Below are positions 1-7,113 of a DNA stretch of 18,556 nucleotides, one piece after another. The number at the start of each line of letters is the position of its first letter. Positions within the stretch are counted from its first letter, which is position 1. The notes below the pieces were generated by a model that made no database searches, was not told the DNA's origin, and saw only the letters and a list, made by a program, of their open reading frames with translations. The position numbers and the translations under genes were made by a program. The stretch is from RGIG4074 sp964459165 (lineage in GTDB: Bacteria; Bacillota; Clostridia; Christensenellales; Borkfalkiaceae). Where the stretch lies: NCBI GenBank assembly GCA_964459165.1, contig CAYWKM010000035.1:1-18556 (forward strand), given 5' to 3'.

Positions 1-830
1 ACGGCGGCGAGACCGATTACGGGCAGAATACAGGCGAAAAGACAGGTCTTTTTCAATAATTTTCTGTTAAAACGGGCGGCGGCAATCGCTTCTTCCGTGC
101 CGTATCGAAAAACCTCTTTAAAAAAATTCGAATAAAAAAGAAACAGTTCGAGGGAAAGACAGACGAGCCCGACGAAGGGTAAAAAGAAACAAAAAATCGA
201 TATTTTCATCCGTCCGATCATGAAAAAAATCGCGATAAGGATACAAACGAAGCAACAGAAAACCAATTTTAATACGTTGACCGTTAACCGACGTCGAAGA
301 TGTTTTACCGCAAGAATATATTGATTGCGGAGCTCGACGGAAATATCTTCCGATGAAGCCGCTCTCAAGGCATTGCGTTCGGAATAAAGGGAAAAAGCGA
401 GGAGCAGAATCAAAACAAGGACGGCTATCGCTGAGCATATGATCCCCGCGATATTCGAGAGGAATACCATGCAAAAAAACGAAAAGATTAGAAGGAAGAG
501 ATCCGCTATAATTCCTCCCGTAAGAAGGGTATATAACGAGCGGCATTTCTCATATTTGTTCTTTAAAAGAGCTTTATAAGATTTTTCCGATATCGTTGAC
601 GCTTGCGCCGCTTCGTCGGAAGCCTTTCGTTCGCCCCGTAAAATTTCATCGACGGTCACGCCGTAAATATCGGCGATGGCGGGCAATAAAGTCACGTCGG
701 GAACCGTTCTGTCCGTTTCCCGGGAGGAGATCGTTCGGTTGGACACGCCTAATTTTTCAGCCGCTTCCTCTTGCGTATAACCGTGCGCCTTTCTTTGCGT
801 TGAGAGAAATTCGCCTATTGTTTGTTTCAT
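1..830 (-). CDS. XRE-family HTH regulator with membrane domain (partial)
   Basis: The ATG is at 830-828 on the minus strand, behind an AAGGAAGG ribosome binding site, and the frame stays open for 276 codons to the left edge, so the C-terminus lies outside the window. Residues about 5-65 form a Cro/C1-type helix-turn-helix: TQEEAAEKLGVS is helix 2-turn, followed by NRTISSRE as recognition helix and the typical VPDVTLLPAIADIYGVTVDEIL tail (written here only as its family pattern, about residues 43-63). Residues about 100-276 are very hydrophobic, with likely membrane spans near 102-125, 128-149, 185-205, 210-233 and from 262. This HTH plus membrane-tail layout is common in Bacillota and suggests a membrane-associated DNA-binding regulator. 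The usual SKWE in the recognition region is SSRE here. The ligand and regulon cannot be told from sequence. The gene appears to be a single transcription unit with its own promoter. Confidence 0.85.
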   Translation of the reverse strand, partial: MKQTIGEFLSTQRKAHGYTQEEAAEKLGVSNRTISSRETDRTVPDVTLLPAIADIYGVTVDEILRGERKASDEAAQASTISEKSYKALLKNKYEKCRSLYTLLTGGIIADLFLLIFSFFCMVFLSNIAGIICSAIAVLVLILLLAFSLYSERNALRAASSEDISVELRNQYILAVKHLRRRLTVNVLKLVFCCFVCILIAIFFMIGRMKISIFCFFLPFVGLVCLSLELFLFYSNFFKEVFRYGTEEAIAAARFNRKLLKKTCLFACILPVIGLAA

Positions 831-840
831 AAAACCTTCC

Positions 841-941
841 TTTTTGCAGACGTCGGGATGCTTTTGTTTGCAGACGCTGAAATGTTTTTGTGTTCTCATT
901 CTACAAGAGCGAGAAGTTTTTTACAAGGATTTGTTTGCAGA
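841..941. repeat. Short direct repeats around the XRE promoter
   Basis: The 12-mer TTTGTTTGCAGA occurs at 930-941 and 863-874 (plus-strand reading), and a shorter relative, TTTTTGCAGA, lies at 841-850 next to the ribosome binding site. The copies flank the -35/-10 boxes, one upstream and two in the leader. They could be operator sites for the HTH protein encoded just downstream (autoregulation). This is inference from position; the copies are not perfect palindromes. Confidence 0.4.
898..926 (-). promoter_or_regulatory. Sigma-A-type promoter of the XRE regulator
   Basis: On the minus strand a TTGTAA -35 box (926-921) and a TAGAAT -10 box (903-898) are separated by exactly 17 bp, about 70 bp upstream of the regulator's ATG. 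Spacing and orientation fit a housekeeping promoter. Confidence 0.7.
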
Positions 942-1030
942 ATTTCTCTACAAATTGTGGAATTATAGGGAAACGTCTTAAAAATTCTGTTTCCCCGAGC
1001 GGAAATTTTTAGCAAACGGGAATCAACCGA

Positions 1031-1091
1031 TAAAAAAGAAGAGGCGATTGCTTTCCTAAAAAATCAAAGGGAACGCATCGCCTCTTTTATC
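1031..1091 (-). terminator. Rho-independent terminator after the DUF815 ATPase
   Basis: Reading the minus strand, an AAGAGGCGAT arm (outer stem GATAAAA-GAGGCGAT) pairs with ATCGCCTCTT, with a partial inner stem (TTCCC/GGAAA), followed by a T-rich run CTTTTTTATC. It lies directly after the ATPase stop codon. The outer stem is nearly symmetric, so it could also work in the other direction, although no plus-strand gene ends here. Confidence 0.8.
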
Positions 1092-1106
1092 GTTTTTCTT
1101 ATCGCT

Positions 1107-2273
1107 TTAAAATTCGACGGGAATATTTTTGCGCAGACAGGAATATACGAGCTCGATGAATTGCTTCGCTCGGCGGGGCGATCGTCCGCCCTTTTGGAGC
1201 GCCCAACGCTCGGCGAGGGCTTCCAGCTCCTTCTTCTCCATATTCAATTGAAAGTCTTCGGCGAGCTGCTCTACGATGGAGAGGTATTGCTGTTTCGTCG
1301 TCGAGGTAAACAAGACGGAAAGACCGAAGCGATCGGCAAGGGATAATTCTTCCTGCATACTGTCGCCGACGTGTACGCTGTCCTCCCGATCGGAAAATTT
1401 TTCGTTGACGATGTGCCGTCTGTTGGAAGTCGCCGCGATCATAGCGTTGGAAGCGTGTCCCTCCATGCTTCCTTCGAGGGCCGCCTTCAAGGAGGATATC
1501 CGCTCGTCTCCGCCGCTTAAGGAGAGGTCGTCGATAAAGACGATAAATTTTAAAGGAATTTTGGAAAGCTGTCCTTTTAAAACGTTTAAAGTCAGCATAT
1601 TTTCTTTGGAGAGCTCTACGAGGCGAAGCCCTTTCTCGCCGTATTCGTTGAGCATGGCGTGAATCGTGGAAGATTTTCCCGTGCCGCGTTCTCCGTAAAG
1701 AAGCATATTCGAAAAGGGAAGATCGTTTAAAAAGCTTTCGATATTGTTTGCGATAATCTTTTTTTCTTCTTTGTAATCTTTCAAATCCGTCAGGCGAATA
1801 TCGGAGACGGAAGAAATGGGAAGAAGTCCGTTTTCTTCGTAGCGGAAGGCTTTGTAAAGGATATAATCTCCGTAGCCGTTGGAAGCGTAAAAGGAGGAGA
1901 GGGCGGAAAGCGTTTCTTCGTCGCCCCAATCGTTGAAGAAGGGAGCTTCGGCTCGCCCCGAGCAATAATCCTCCTCCCTGCTGTTTTTATAGATCGCGTC
2001 GTAAATGGTATGCAAATCCTTTGCGTATGCTCTTCTTACGTAAGGAGAGGGAATTTTCTTTTTTGCGCAGGTCAGGGAAAAGGCGTTTTCGTCGCATAAG
2101 ACGACGCCGGCGACGTATTTTGCAAAGTTATCCTGAGCGTCGGCGCGGAAGAGCTCGTATAAAAAATCGGCGTACGCGCTTTTTGTCCTCTCTGTCAGGT
2201 ACGCGTCATAGCGGTTTAAAAGGGGATTTTTTAAAATATTGCGGAGCAGAACGAGTGAATTTTTCAATGACAT
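1107..2273 (-). CDS. DUF815-family AAA+ ATPase
   Basis: A 388-residue protein whose C-terminal half is a AAA+ module. The Walker A motif GERGTGKS is at residues 194-201, Walker B FIVFIDDL at 243-250, the ATSNRRH sensor-1-like segment at 281-287, and SLADRFGL with a possible arginine finger at 311-318. The GxxGTGKSS...GLRLVE...FIDDLS...ATSNRRH pattern is that of the DUF815 (predicted ATPase) family, widespread in Clostridia and of unsettled function. The N-terminal about 165 residues contain no motif I recognise. It has no signal peptide or membrane segment, so it is probably cytosolic. The start has only a weak Shine-Dalgarno (GGA about 10 nt upstream), but a strong promoter precedes it and no better start is visible. 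It is transcribed alone, divergently from ilvC. Confidence 0.9.
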   Translation of the reverse strand: MSLKNSLVLLRNILKNPLLNRYDAYLTERTKSAYADFLYELFRADAQDNFAKYVAGVVLCDENAFSLTCAKKKIPSPYVRRAYAKDLHTIYDAIYKNSREEDYCSGRAEAPFFNDWGDEETLSALSSFYASNGYGDYILYKAFRYEENGLLPISSVSDIRLTDLKDYKEEKKIIANNIESFLNDLPFSNMLLYGERGTGKSSTIHAMLNEYGEKGLRLVELSKENMLTLNVLKGQLSKIPLKFIVFIDDLSLSGGDERISSLKAALEGSMEGHASNAMIAATSNRRHIVNEKFSDREDSVHVGDSMQEELSLADRFGLSVLFTSTTKQQYLSIVEQLAEDFQLNMEKKELEALAERWALQKGGRSPRRAKQFIELVYSCLRKNIPVEF

Positions 2274-2303
2274 AGTGTTTTCCGTTTACTTTCTTTTTCG
2301 GAT

Positions 2304-2332
2304 ATTATAGAACGTTTTTCATAAAAAGGCAA
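2304..2332 (-). promoter_or_regulatory. Promoter of the DUF815 ATPase
   Basis: On the minus strand a TTGCCT -35 box (2332-2327), a 17-bp spacer and a perfect TATAAT -10 box (2309-2304) lie about 30 bp upstream of the ATPase start codon, giving a very short leader. Confidence 0.75.
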
Positions 2333-2381
2333 ACGTCTGTTCCTTAAAAGTCAAAATAAATAAAAAAAACCTTCCACTTGC

Positions 2382-2410
2382 TTGACGAAAAGAAAAGGGA
2401 ATATTATAAT
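2382..2410 (+). promoter_or_regulatory. Promoter of ilvC
   Basis: TTGACG (2382-2387), a 17-bp spacer and TATAAT (2405-2410) form a near-consensus promoter. The predicted start near 2417 leaves a leader of only about 40 nt, so there is no room for a T-box or leader-peptide attenuator. A GGAGG ribosome binding site is at 2444-2448. Confidence 0.85.
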
Positions 2411-2413
2411 ATA

Positions 2414-2425
2414 AATTATATAATT
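2414..2425. promoter_or_regulatory. Perfect AT palindrome at the ilvC transcription start
   Basis: AATTATATAATT is a perfect 12-bp palindrome just downstream of the -10 box, over the predicted transcription start. The position would suit a repressor operator, but the stretch is pure A/T and could have arisen by chance. Confidence 0.25.
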
Positions 2426-2455
2426 GAAAATTAAAAAATTCTCGGAGGCTTTTTT

Positions 2456-3505
2456 ATGGCACATAAAATTTACGACGACAAGACTATGACGGCAAGAATG
2501 TATCATGAATCCGATTGCGATCTCTCTTATTTGAAAGGTAAGACGGTGGCGATCGTAGGCTTCGGATCTCAAGGTCATGCGCACGCGCTTAATTTAAGAG
2601 ACAGCGGCGTTCACGTAATTATCGGCTTGAATAAGGGCGGCAGAACATGGCCCGTCGCCGAAGAAGCGGGATTCGAGGTCTTCCCCGTAGCCGAAGCTAC
2701 CCGAAAGGCGGATATTATTATGATTCTCGCTCCCGACGAAAAACAGTCGGATATTTATAAGGCGGAGATCGCGCCCAATCTCGAAGACGGAAAATATCTC
2801 GCCTTTGCGCACGGATTCAATATTCACTTCAAGCAGATTGTTCCCCCCGCGGGCGTCAACGTATTCATGATCGCGCCCAAAGGGCCCGGACATACCGTTC
2901 GCAGCGAATACGTAGAGGGTCACGGCGTTCCCGATCTGATTGCCGTCTATCAGGACCCTTCCGGCGATACGATGGATATCGGTCTCGCTTACGCGCTCGG
3001 TATCGGCGGCGCGAGGGCGGGCGTTCTCGAGACGACCTTCAAGTGCGAGACGGAAACCGACCTCTTCGGCGAGCAATGCGTCCTTTGCGGCGGCGTTACC
3101 GCTTTGATGAAGGCGGGTTTCGAAACGTTGGTGGAAGCGGGCTACGATCCCAGAAACGCTTATTTTGAATGCATTCATGAAATGAAACTCATCGTAGATC
3201 TCATTTATGCGGGAGGCTTTTCTAAGATGAGATATTCCATTTCGGATACGGCTGAGTTCGGCGATTACGAAACCGGAAAAAGAATGGTCACGGAAGAAAC
3301 AAAGAAAGAGATGAAAAAGGTCCTTTCCGAAATTCAAGACGGAACCTTCGCCTCCAAATGGATTGCCGAAAATAAGGCGAGCGGACGCGCTCATTTCAAC
3401 GCGAAACGCGCGATGGAAGCCAACGCCATGAACGAACAGGTGGGCAGAGAGATTAGAGCGCTTTATTCCTGGAACAAGGAAGATAAATACAGCGAAACAA
3501 AATAA
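2456..3505 (+). CDS. ilvC: Ketol-acid reductoisomerase (class I)
   Basis: IlvC converts 2-acetolactate or 2-aceto-2-hydroxybutyrate to the dihydroxy acid in valine, leucine and isoleucine synthesis, using Mg2+ and NAD(P)H. The Rossmann GFGSQGHAHALNLRDSG stretch is at residues 35-51, and H119 lies in AHGFN. The metal and catalytic residues of the knotted C-terminal domain are D202 and E206 (TDLFGE), E238 and E242 (ECIHEMK) and S261. Length is 349 residues, slightly over the about 330 of the short class I form because of an N-terminal extension (about 10 residues) and a charged C-terminal tail. The cofactor loop reads LNKGGRTW (58-65) instead of the common LRxGSxSW. No ilvB, ilvN or ilvD is nearby; promoter and terminator make this a single-gene unit. 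Confidence 0.97.
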   Translation: MAHKIYDDKTMTARMYHESDCDLSYLKGKTVAIVGFGSQGHAHALNLRDSGVHVIIGLNKGGRTWPVAEEAGFEVFPVAEATRKADIIMILAPDEKQSDIYKAEIAPNLEDGKYLAFAHGFNIHFKQIVPPAGVNVFMIAPKGPGHTVRSEYVEGHGVPDLIAVYQDPSGDTMDIGLAYALGIGGARAGVLETTFKCETETDLFGEQCVLCGGVTALMKAGFETLVEAGYDPRNAYFECIHEMKLIVDLIYAGGFSKMRYSISDTAEFGDYETGKRMVTEETKKEMKKVLSEIQDGTFASKWIAENKASGRAHFNAKRAMEANAMNEQVGREIRALYSWNKEDKYSETK

Positions 3506-3552
3506 TCGGCTTTCTCCGAGCGGGGAGATCGGCTGTTTTCAAAAATCACGGC

Positions 3553-3596
3553 AAAAAAACGGATTTTCCGCAAAAGCGGGAAAAATCCGTTTTTTG
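3553..3596 (+). terminator. Rho-independent terminator after ilvC
   Basis: A long stem, AAAAAACGGATTTT-CCGC (3554-3571) against GCGG-AAAATCCGTTTTTT (3576-3595), with an AAAA loop and a closing T run. It is symmetric enough to act in both directions and separates ilvC from the ftsK operon. Confidence 0.9.
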
Positions 3597-3648
3597 CGCT
3601 TTTCGATAAAATTTTTTATGGAGCGAACGAAAATTTGCTTGAATACCG

Positions 3649-3677
3649 TTGAATTTTTTTCGCTGAAATGCTATAAT
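3649..3677 (+). promoter_or_regulatory. Promoter of the ftsK-recA-nadE operon
   Basis: TTGAAT (3649-3654), a 17-bp spacer and TATAAT (3672-3677) lie about 30 bp upstream of the ftsK start. It is the only strong promoter I see between the ilvC terminator and the FMN-lipoprotein gene. No Gram-positive LexA box (CGAAC-N4-GTTCG type) is visible around it. Confidence 0.8.
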
Positions 3678-3708
3678 ATGAATAATTGTAAATTGGAGGA
3701 ATATTGTC

Positions 3709-6700
3709 TTGGCGGCAAAAAAGCAGAACGACAATAATAAATATAAGGAACGTATTTTTTCGAAGGATACGTTTTGCATCACGTTTATCGTGTTCAGCGC
3801 GCTCATTTTATTTATTCTTTTTACCAGAAGTCTGGTGTTCGGCAGCGTCGGCGACGCGATTTCATCCTTCATGTTCGGATTATTCGGCTTTTCCGTGTAT
3901 CCGATTTTGTTTTTTACGCTTGTATGTTCCGTTAGGAAGCTTTTGGACAAAAAGGCTATGCTCGACGTTCGTTCGGGTATTTTGGTTTTTTTCTGCGCGC
4001 TTTCCCTCGGAATGATCGTTCACACGGCGACGGTAGCTTCTTACGATCTTTCAAAGTTCGGCCCTTATCTTTCCGCCTGCTTCGACGCGGCGGAATCCAG
4101 CAGCTATTCCGCTACGGGATTGGGCGTTATCGGAGCGCTTCTCAGTTATCCCGTCGTTTACGCTATGGGTTCGACGGGTTCTTACGTCATCTTTGCCATA
4201 CTTACGCTGTTCTTTGCCTATGTAGCTTTCCGTTCCGTCGTCTCTTTTAAAAAATACGGCGCGCGGAGGAACGGAAGAGAATCTTCGCTTCTTTCGAACG
4301 AGCCGCCCGTCGCGCCGCCTTCTCCCGCCGAGGGGGGCGAGCTCAAACCGGATGGCGTGCGCTATTATCCCGTAGACGTCGATTTTGATTCCTATCGCCA
4401 ACAGGATCGGCCGCAGAGCCAATCCGACCCCGTAGAGCAGGATCCGTCAAGATACCAAAGCGCCGATTTTACCAATTTAAGCGGCAGAGAGATCCTTTAC
4501 GGAACGGCTCCCGTTCGCGGGGAAGAGGGGTCGGATCGCTACGATATGTTCTCTAAAAAGGAGGAGGAGCAAGAAGAGCTCGTCAACGTCGATTCCTTAG
4601 ACAGGGAGGAGAAAAAGAGAATCCTCTTTACGCAAAAGCCTGAAAATTATATCGATCATAATCTGATGTATGATAAATATTCCCGTTTCAATACGCGATC
4701 GTCCTCCCATAACGAGGACGCGGATAAAACGTCCTATAAGCAGATCCGTGCGCTCGACGAGCAAAACAAAAAGGAATATTCCCGCGGTTCGTACGTTTAC
4801 AGAGATCATGAAAGTTATATAGACGGCTATCAGAAAGCCAAGGACGAGGAGAGAGACCCTTCCCGTCCGAAAAAAATCGTCGAAGACGAAAATAAATTGG
4901 ACAATCGCGGAAGCTATAATCCTTATGCGCTCGACGAGAGGAAGAGCGCGGACGAAGAGGAAAGCGAGGATTCGACGCTTGCGCGGCACAATCCCGAACG
5001 CTTGGAAAGGTCCGAGGAGCAAGGCGCGCCGTCCTTTTTTGCAGAGAGAGAGGAGGATTACGAGTCGCGTTTTTCTTCGGATCATATCGAAGACAACAGG
5101 CTGATTCCTCATGTGGATTCTTCCGAACCGTCGGAAAAGGACCATACGGATGAGGGCGGCATATCGGAGCCTTCCGCAAGGAATCGCCGCGCGCCCCGCT
5201 TCGGGAAATTGGAAGGGGATATCGATCCCGTCGAAAGACAGGCCATGCGCGACGCTTTGCTCAAAAGCGAGCCTTCGCCCGACAATCATTCCTATTTTCC
5301 TTCCGACTTCGACCCGAATCAAGGCAGAGCTCCCCGAAGAGGAGGCGAGAGAAGGGCGGACGCCGCTCCCGAAGCCGGCGGCATAGACAAAGACAATTTC
5401 TTCGATTTCTCCGATTCGGGAGAAGCTTCGCAGGGCGCGTTTCTCCCCGAAGACGAACCGAAGGAGGAGCCGCTTCCTCAAAAGCCGTCGGAGAGAGCCG
5501 CCGCGGCGGGATTCTCCTCCAATCATTTTTCCTCCTCGCGCGAGACGGAGAAGAGGAACGTCACAGGCAGCAGCGCGAGAGGGATGGGTATGTACGGAAA
5601 GGCGGATTTTTCCGTGCATAAAGACTATGTCCGCCCTCCGCTGTCTCTGTTCAGAAAATATTCGTCGGCGACGGATTCGAACCGAGCCGAACAGGAAGAG
5701 CATAAACGGATCATCGTGGACAGTCTCGCCGCGCTCATCAAGGTGGACGCGGAGGTTACGGGGGTGACGGTGGGACCTACTTTTACCCGTTACGACGTAA
5801 AGGTACCCTCGCATATTCCTTCGAAAAAGGTTTCCGCCTGCGCGATGGATATCGCCATGGCGTTGAGGGCGAAGGACGGGGTCAATATTTTCCCCAATCT
5901 CGAGAACGGTACGAATTCCATCGAGGTTCCCAATAAAACGCGGAGCATCGTAGGGCTTCAGCCCCTTTTGGAAGGCAACGAATTTAAAACGGCTCAGCCG
6001 AGCTCCTTGACGTTCGCCATCGGCAAAAACGTCGAGGGCAGAAATATTTACGGAAGAATCGCTAAGATGACGCACCTCCTCGTGGCAGGTACGACCGGTT
6101 CGGGTAAGAGCTGCTTTTTAAATTCTCTTATTCTGAGCCTTATCGTGCGTTATACGCCGCGAGAGCTTCGTCTCGTTCTCGTCGATCCGAAGCAGATCGA
6201 ATTTGCCGTATACAATCATCTGCCTCATCTGATGGTAAACGAGATCATCAGCGAACCCGTCAAAGTCATCGCTATCCTCAATTGGGCGATCGACGAGATG
6301 GAGCGCAGATATATGCTTTTTAACCAAATGATGGTAGCCGGCACCGTCGTAAGGAATATCGACGAGTATAACGAAGCGATCAAGACGGACGACGAAAAGC
6401 TTCCGAAGATCGTCATCATCGTAGACGAGCTCGCCGATCTGATGTCGGTGGCAAAGAAAGATATCGAAGACAGAATCTCTCGCCTTGCGGCAAAATCGCG
6501 CGCGTGCGGCATTCACCTCGTCATCGCGACGCAGCGTCCTTCCGTAGACGTCATTACCGGCGTCATCAAATCCAATCTTCCCACCCGTTTTGCCTTTAAG
6601 GTCGCGGCGGAGGTCGATTCGCGCACCATTCTCGACGAGCAGGGCGCGGAGAAGCTTTTGGGGAACGGCGATTTGCTGTATAAAACCTCCTCTATGTTTA

Positions 6701-7113
6701 CGCCCGTGCGCGTGCAGGGCGCGTTTGTCAGCAGCGAGGAAGTGCAGAACGTCGTAGAATATATCAAGGACAACAACGAAGCGTATTACGACCCTGCGGT
6801 GGAGGAGATCATCAACAGAAAGATGAGCGAATCCTCCGGCGAATCTTCCGAAAGCGCGAGCGGCGGCAGCGTCGAGCCCGTTTACATCGACGCCTTGCGC
6901 ATGGTCGTGCAGCAGGGCTCCGCGTCCATTTCCATGATTCAGCGTAAATTCTCGGTCGGCTATAATAAAGCCGGAAGAATTATCGAATGGATGGAGGGAC
7001 AGGGCTATATTTCGCCCTTCGACGGCGCCAAGACGAGGAAGGTTCTTCTTACGCCCGAAGAATTTGAAAGTCGTTTCGGCGAAAGTCTGAACGACGGAGA
7101 GGATGATGACTGA
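3709..7113 (+). CDS. ftsK: FtsK/SpoIIIE-family DNA translocase
   Basis: A septal, ATP-driven double-stranded DNA pump that clears or segregates chromosomes during division or sporulation. The start is TTG at 3709, set by GGAGGA at 3695-3700. Residues 20-180 hold four or five membrane spans. Residues about 185-640 form a highly charged, low-complexity linker. The motor follows (about 641-1040), with Walker A GTTGSGKS at 794-801, Walker B IVIIVDE at 901-907 and an ATQRPSVDVITG segment typical of FtsK. A winged-helix gamma domain, the part that reads KOPS/SRS polarity sequences, spans about 1055-1120, before an acidic tail. At 1134 residues it is much longer than B. subtilis SpoIIIE (about 790), nearly all due to the linker. 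Its stop overlaps the rimO start. Sporulation (SpoIIIE) versus vegetative (FtsK) roles cannot be separated from sequence alone. Confidence 0.96.
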   Translation: MAAKKQNDNNKYKERIFSKDTFCITFIVFSALILFILFTRSLVFGSVGDAISSFMFGLFGFSVYPILFFTLVCSVRKLLDKKAMLDVRSGILVFFCALSLGMIVHTATVASYDLSKFGPYLSACFDAAESSSYSATGLGVIGALLSYPVVYAMGSTGSYVIFAILTLFFAYVAFRSVVSFKKYGARRNGRESSLLSNEPPVAPPSPAEGGELKPDGVRYYPVDVDFDSYRQQDRPQSQSDPVEQDPSRYQSADFTNLSGREILYGTAPVRGEEGSDRYDMFSKKEEEQEELVNVDSLDREEKKRILFTQKPENYIDHNLMYDKYSRFNTRSSSHNEDADKTSYKQIRALDEQNKKEYSRGSYVYRDHESYIDGYQKAKDEERDPSRPKKIVEDENKLDNRGSYNPYALDERKSADEEESEDSTLARHNPERLERSEEQGAPSFFAEREEDYESRFSSDHIEDNRLIPHVDSSEPSEKDHTDEGGISEPSARNRRAPRFGKLEGDIDPVERQAMRDALLKSEPSPDNHSYFPSDFDPNQGRAPRRGGERRADAAPEAGGIDKDNFFDFSDSGEASQGAFLPEDEPKEEPLPQKPSERAAAAGFSSNHFSSSRETEKRNVTGSSARGMGMYGKADFSVHKDYVRPPLSLFRKYSSATDSNRAEQEEHKRIIVDSLAALIKVDAEVTGVTVGPTFTRYDVKVPSHIPSKKVSACAMDIAMALRAKDGVNIFPNLENGTNSIEVPNKTRSIVGLQPLLEGNEFKTAQPSSLTFAIGKNVEGRNIYGRIAKMTHLLVAGTTGSGKSCFLNSLILSLIVRYTPRELRLVLVDPKQIEFAVYNHLPHLMVNEIISEPVKVIAILNWAIDEMERRYMLFNQMMVAGTVVRNIDEYNEAIKTDDEKLPKIVIIVDELADLMSVAKKDIEDRISRLAAKSRACGIHLVIATQRPSVDVITGVIKSNLPTRFAFKVAAEVDSRTILDEQGAEKLLGNGDLLYKTSSMFTPVRVQGAFVSSEEVQNVVEYIKDNNEAYYDPAVEEIINRKMSESSGESSESASGGSVEPVYIDALRMVVQQGSASISMIQRKFSVGYNKAGRIIEWMEGQGYISPFDGAKTRKVLLTPEEFESRFGESLNDGEDDD

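Noticed and set aside
118..546. Minus-strand frame of 142 codons at the left end
   Set aside because: It overlaps the XRE regulator in another frame. The regulator frame is open for 276 codons, has an HTH, membrane spans, a ribosome binding site and a promoter.
1099..1965. Second minus-strand frame (288 codons) within the DUF815 ATPase
   Set aside because: Its translation is an Arg-rich, domain-free shadow; the overlapping frame encodes an intact AAA+ ATPase with all motifs.
2411..2455. T-box or leader-peptide attenuator upstream of ilvC
   Set aside because: The leader is only about 40 nt, A/T-rich, with no GC-containing hairpin or T-box sequence.
4597..6075. Long antisense open frame (492 codons) opposite ftsK
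   Set aside because: It lies wholly within the ftsK coding region, has no ribosome binding site or recognisable domain, and its Arg/Phe/Ile-rich product is what this organism's codon use yields on the complementary strand. The same holds for antisense frames at 6118-7119 and 2594-3394.
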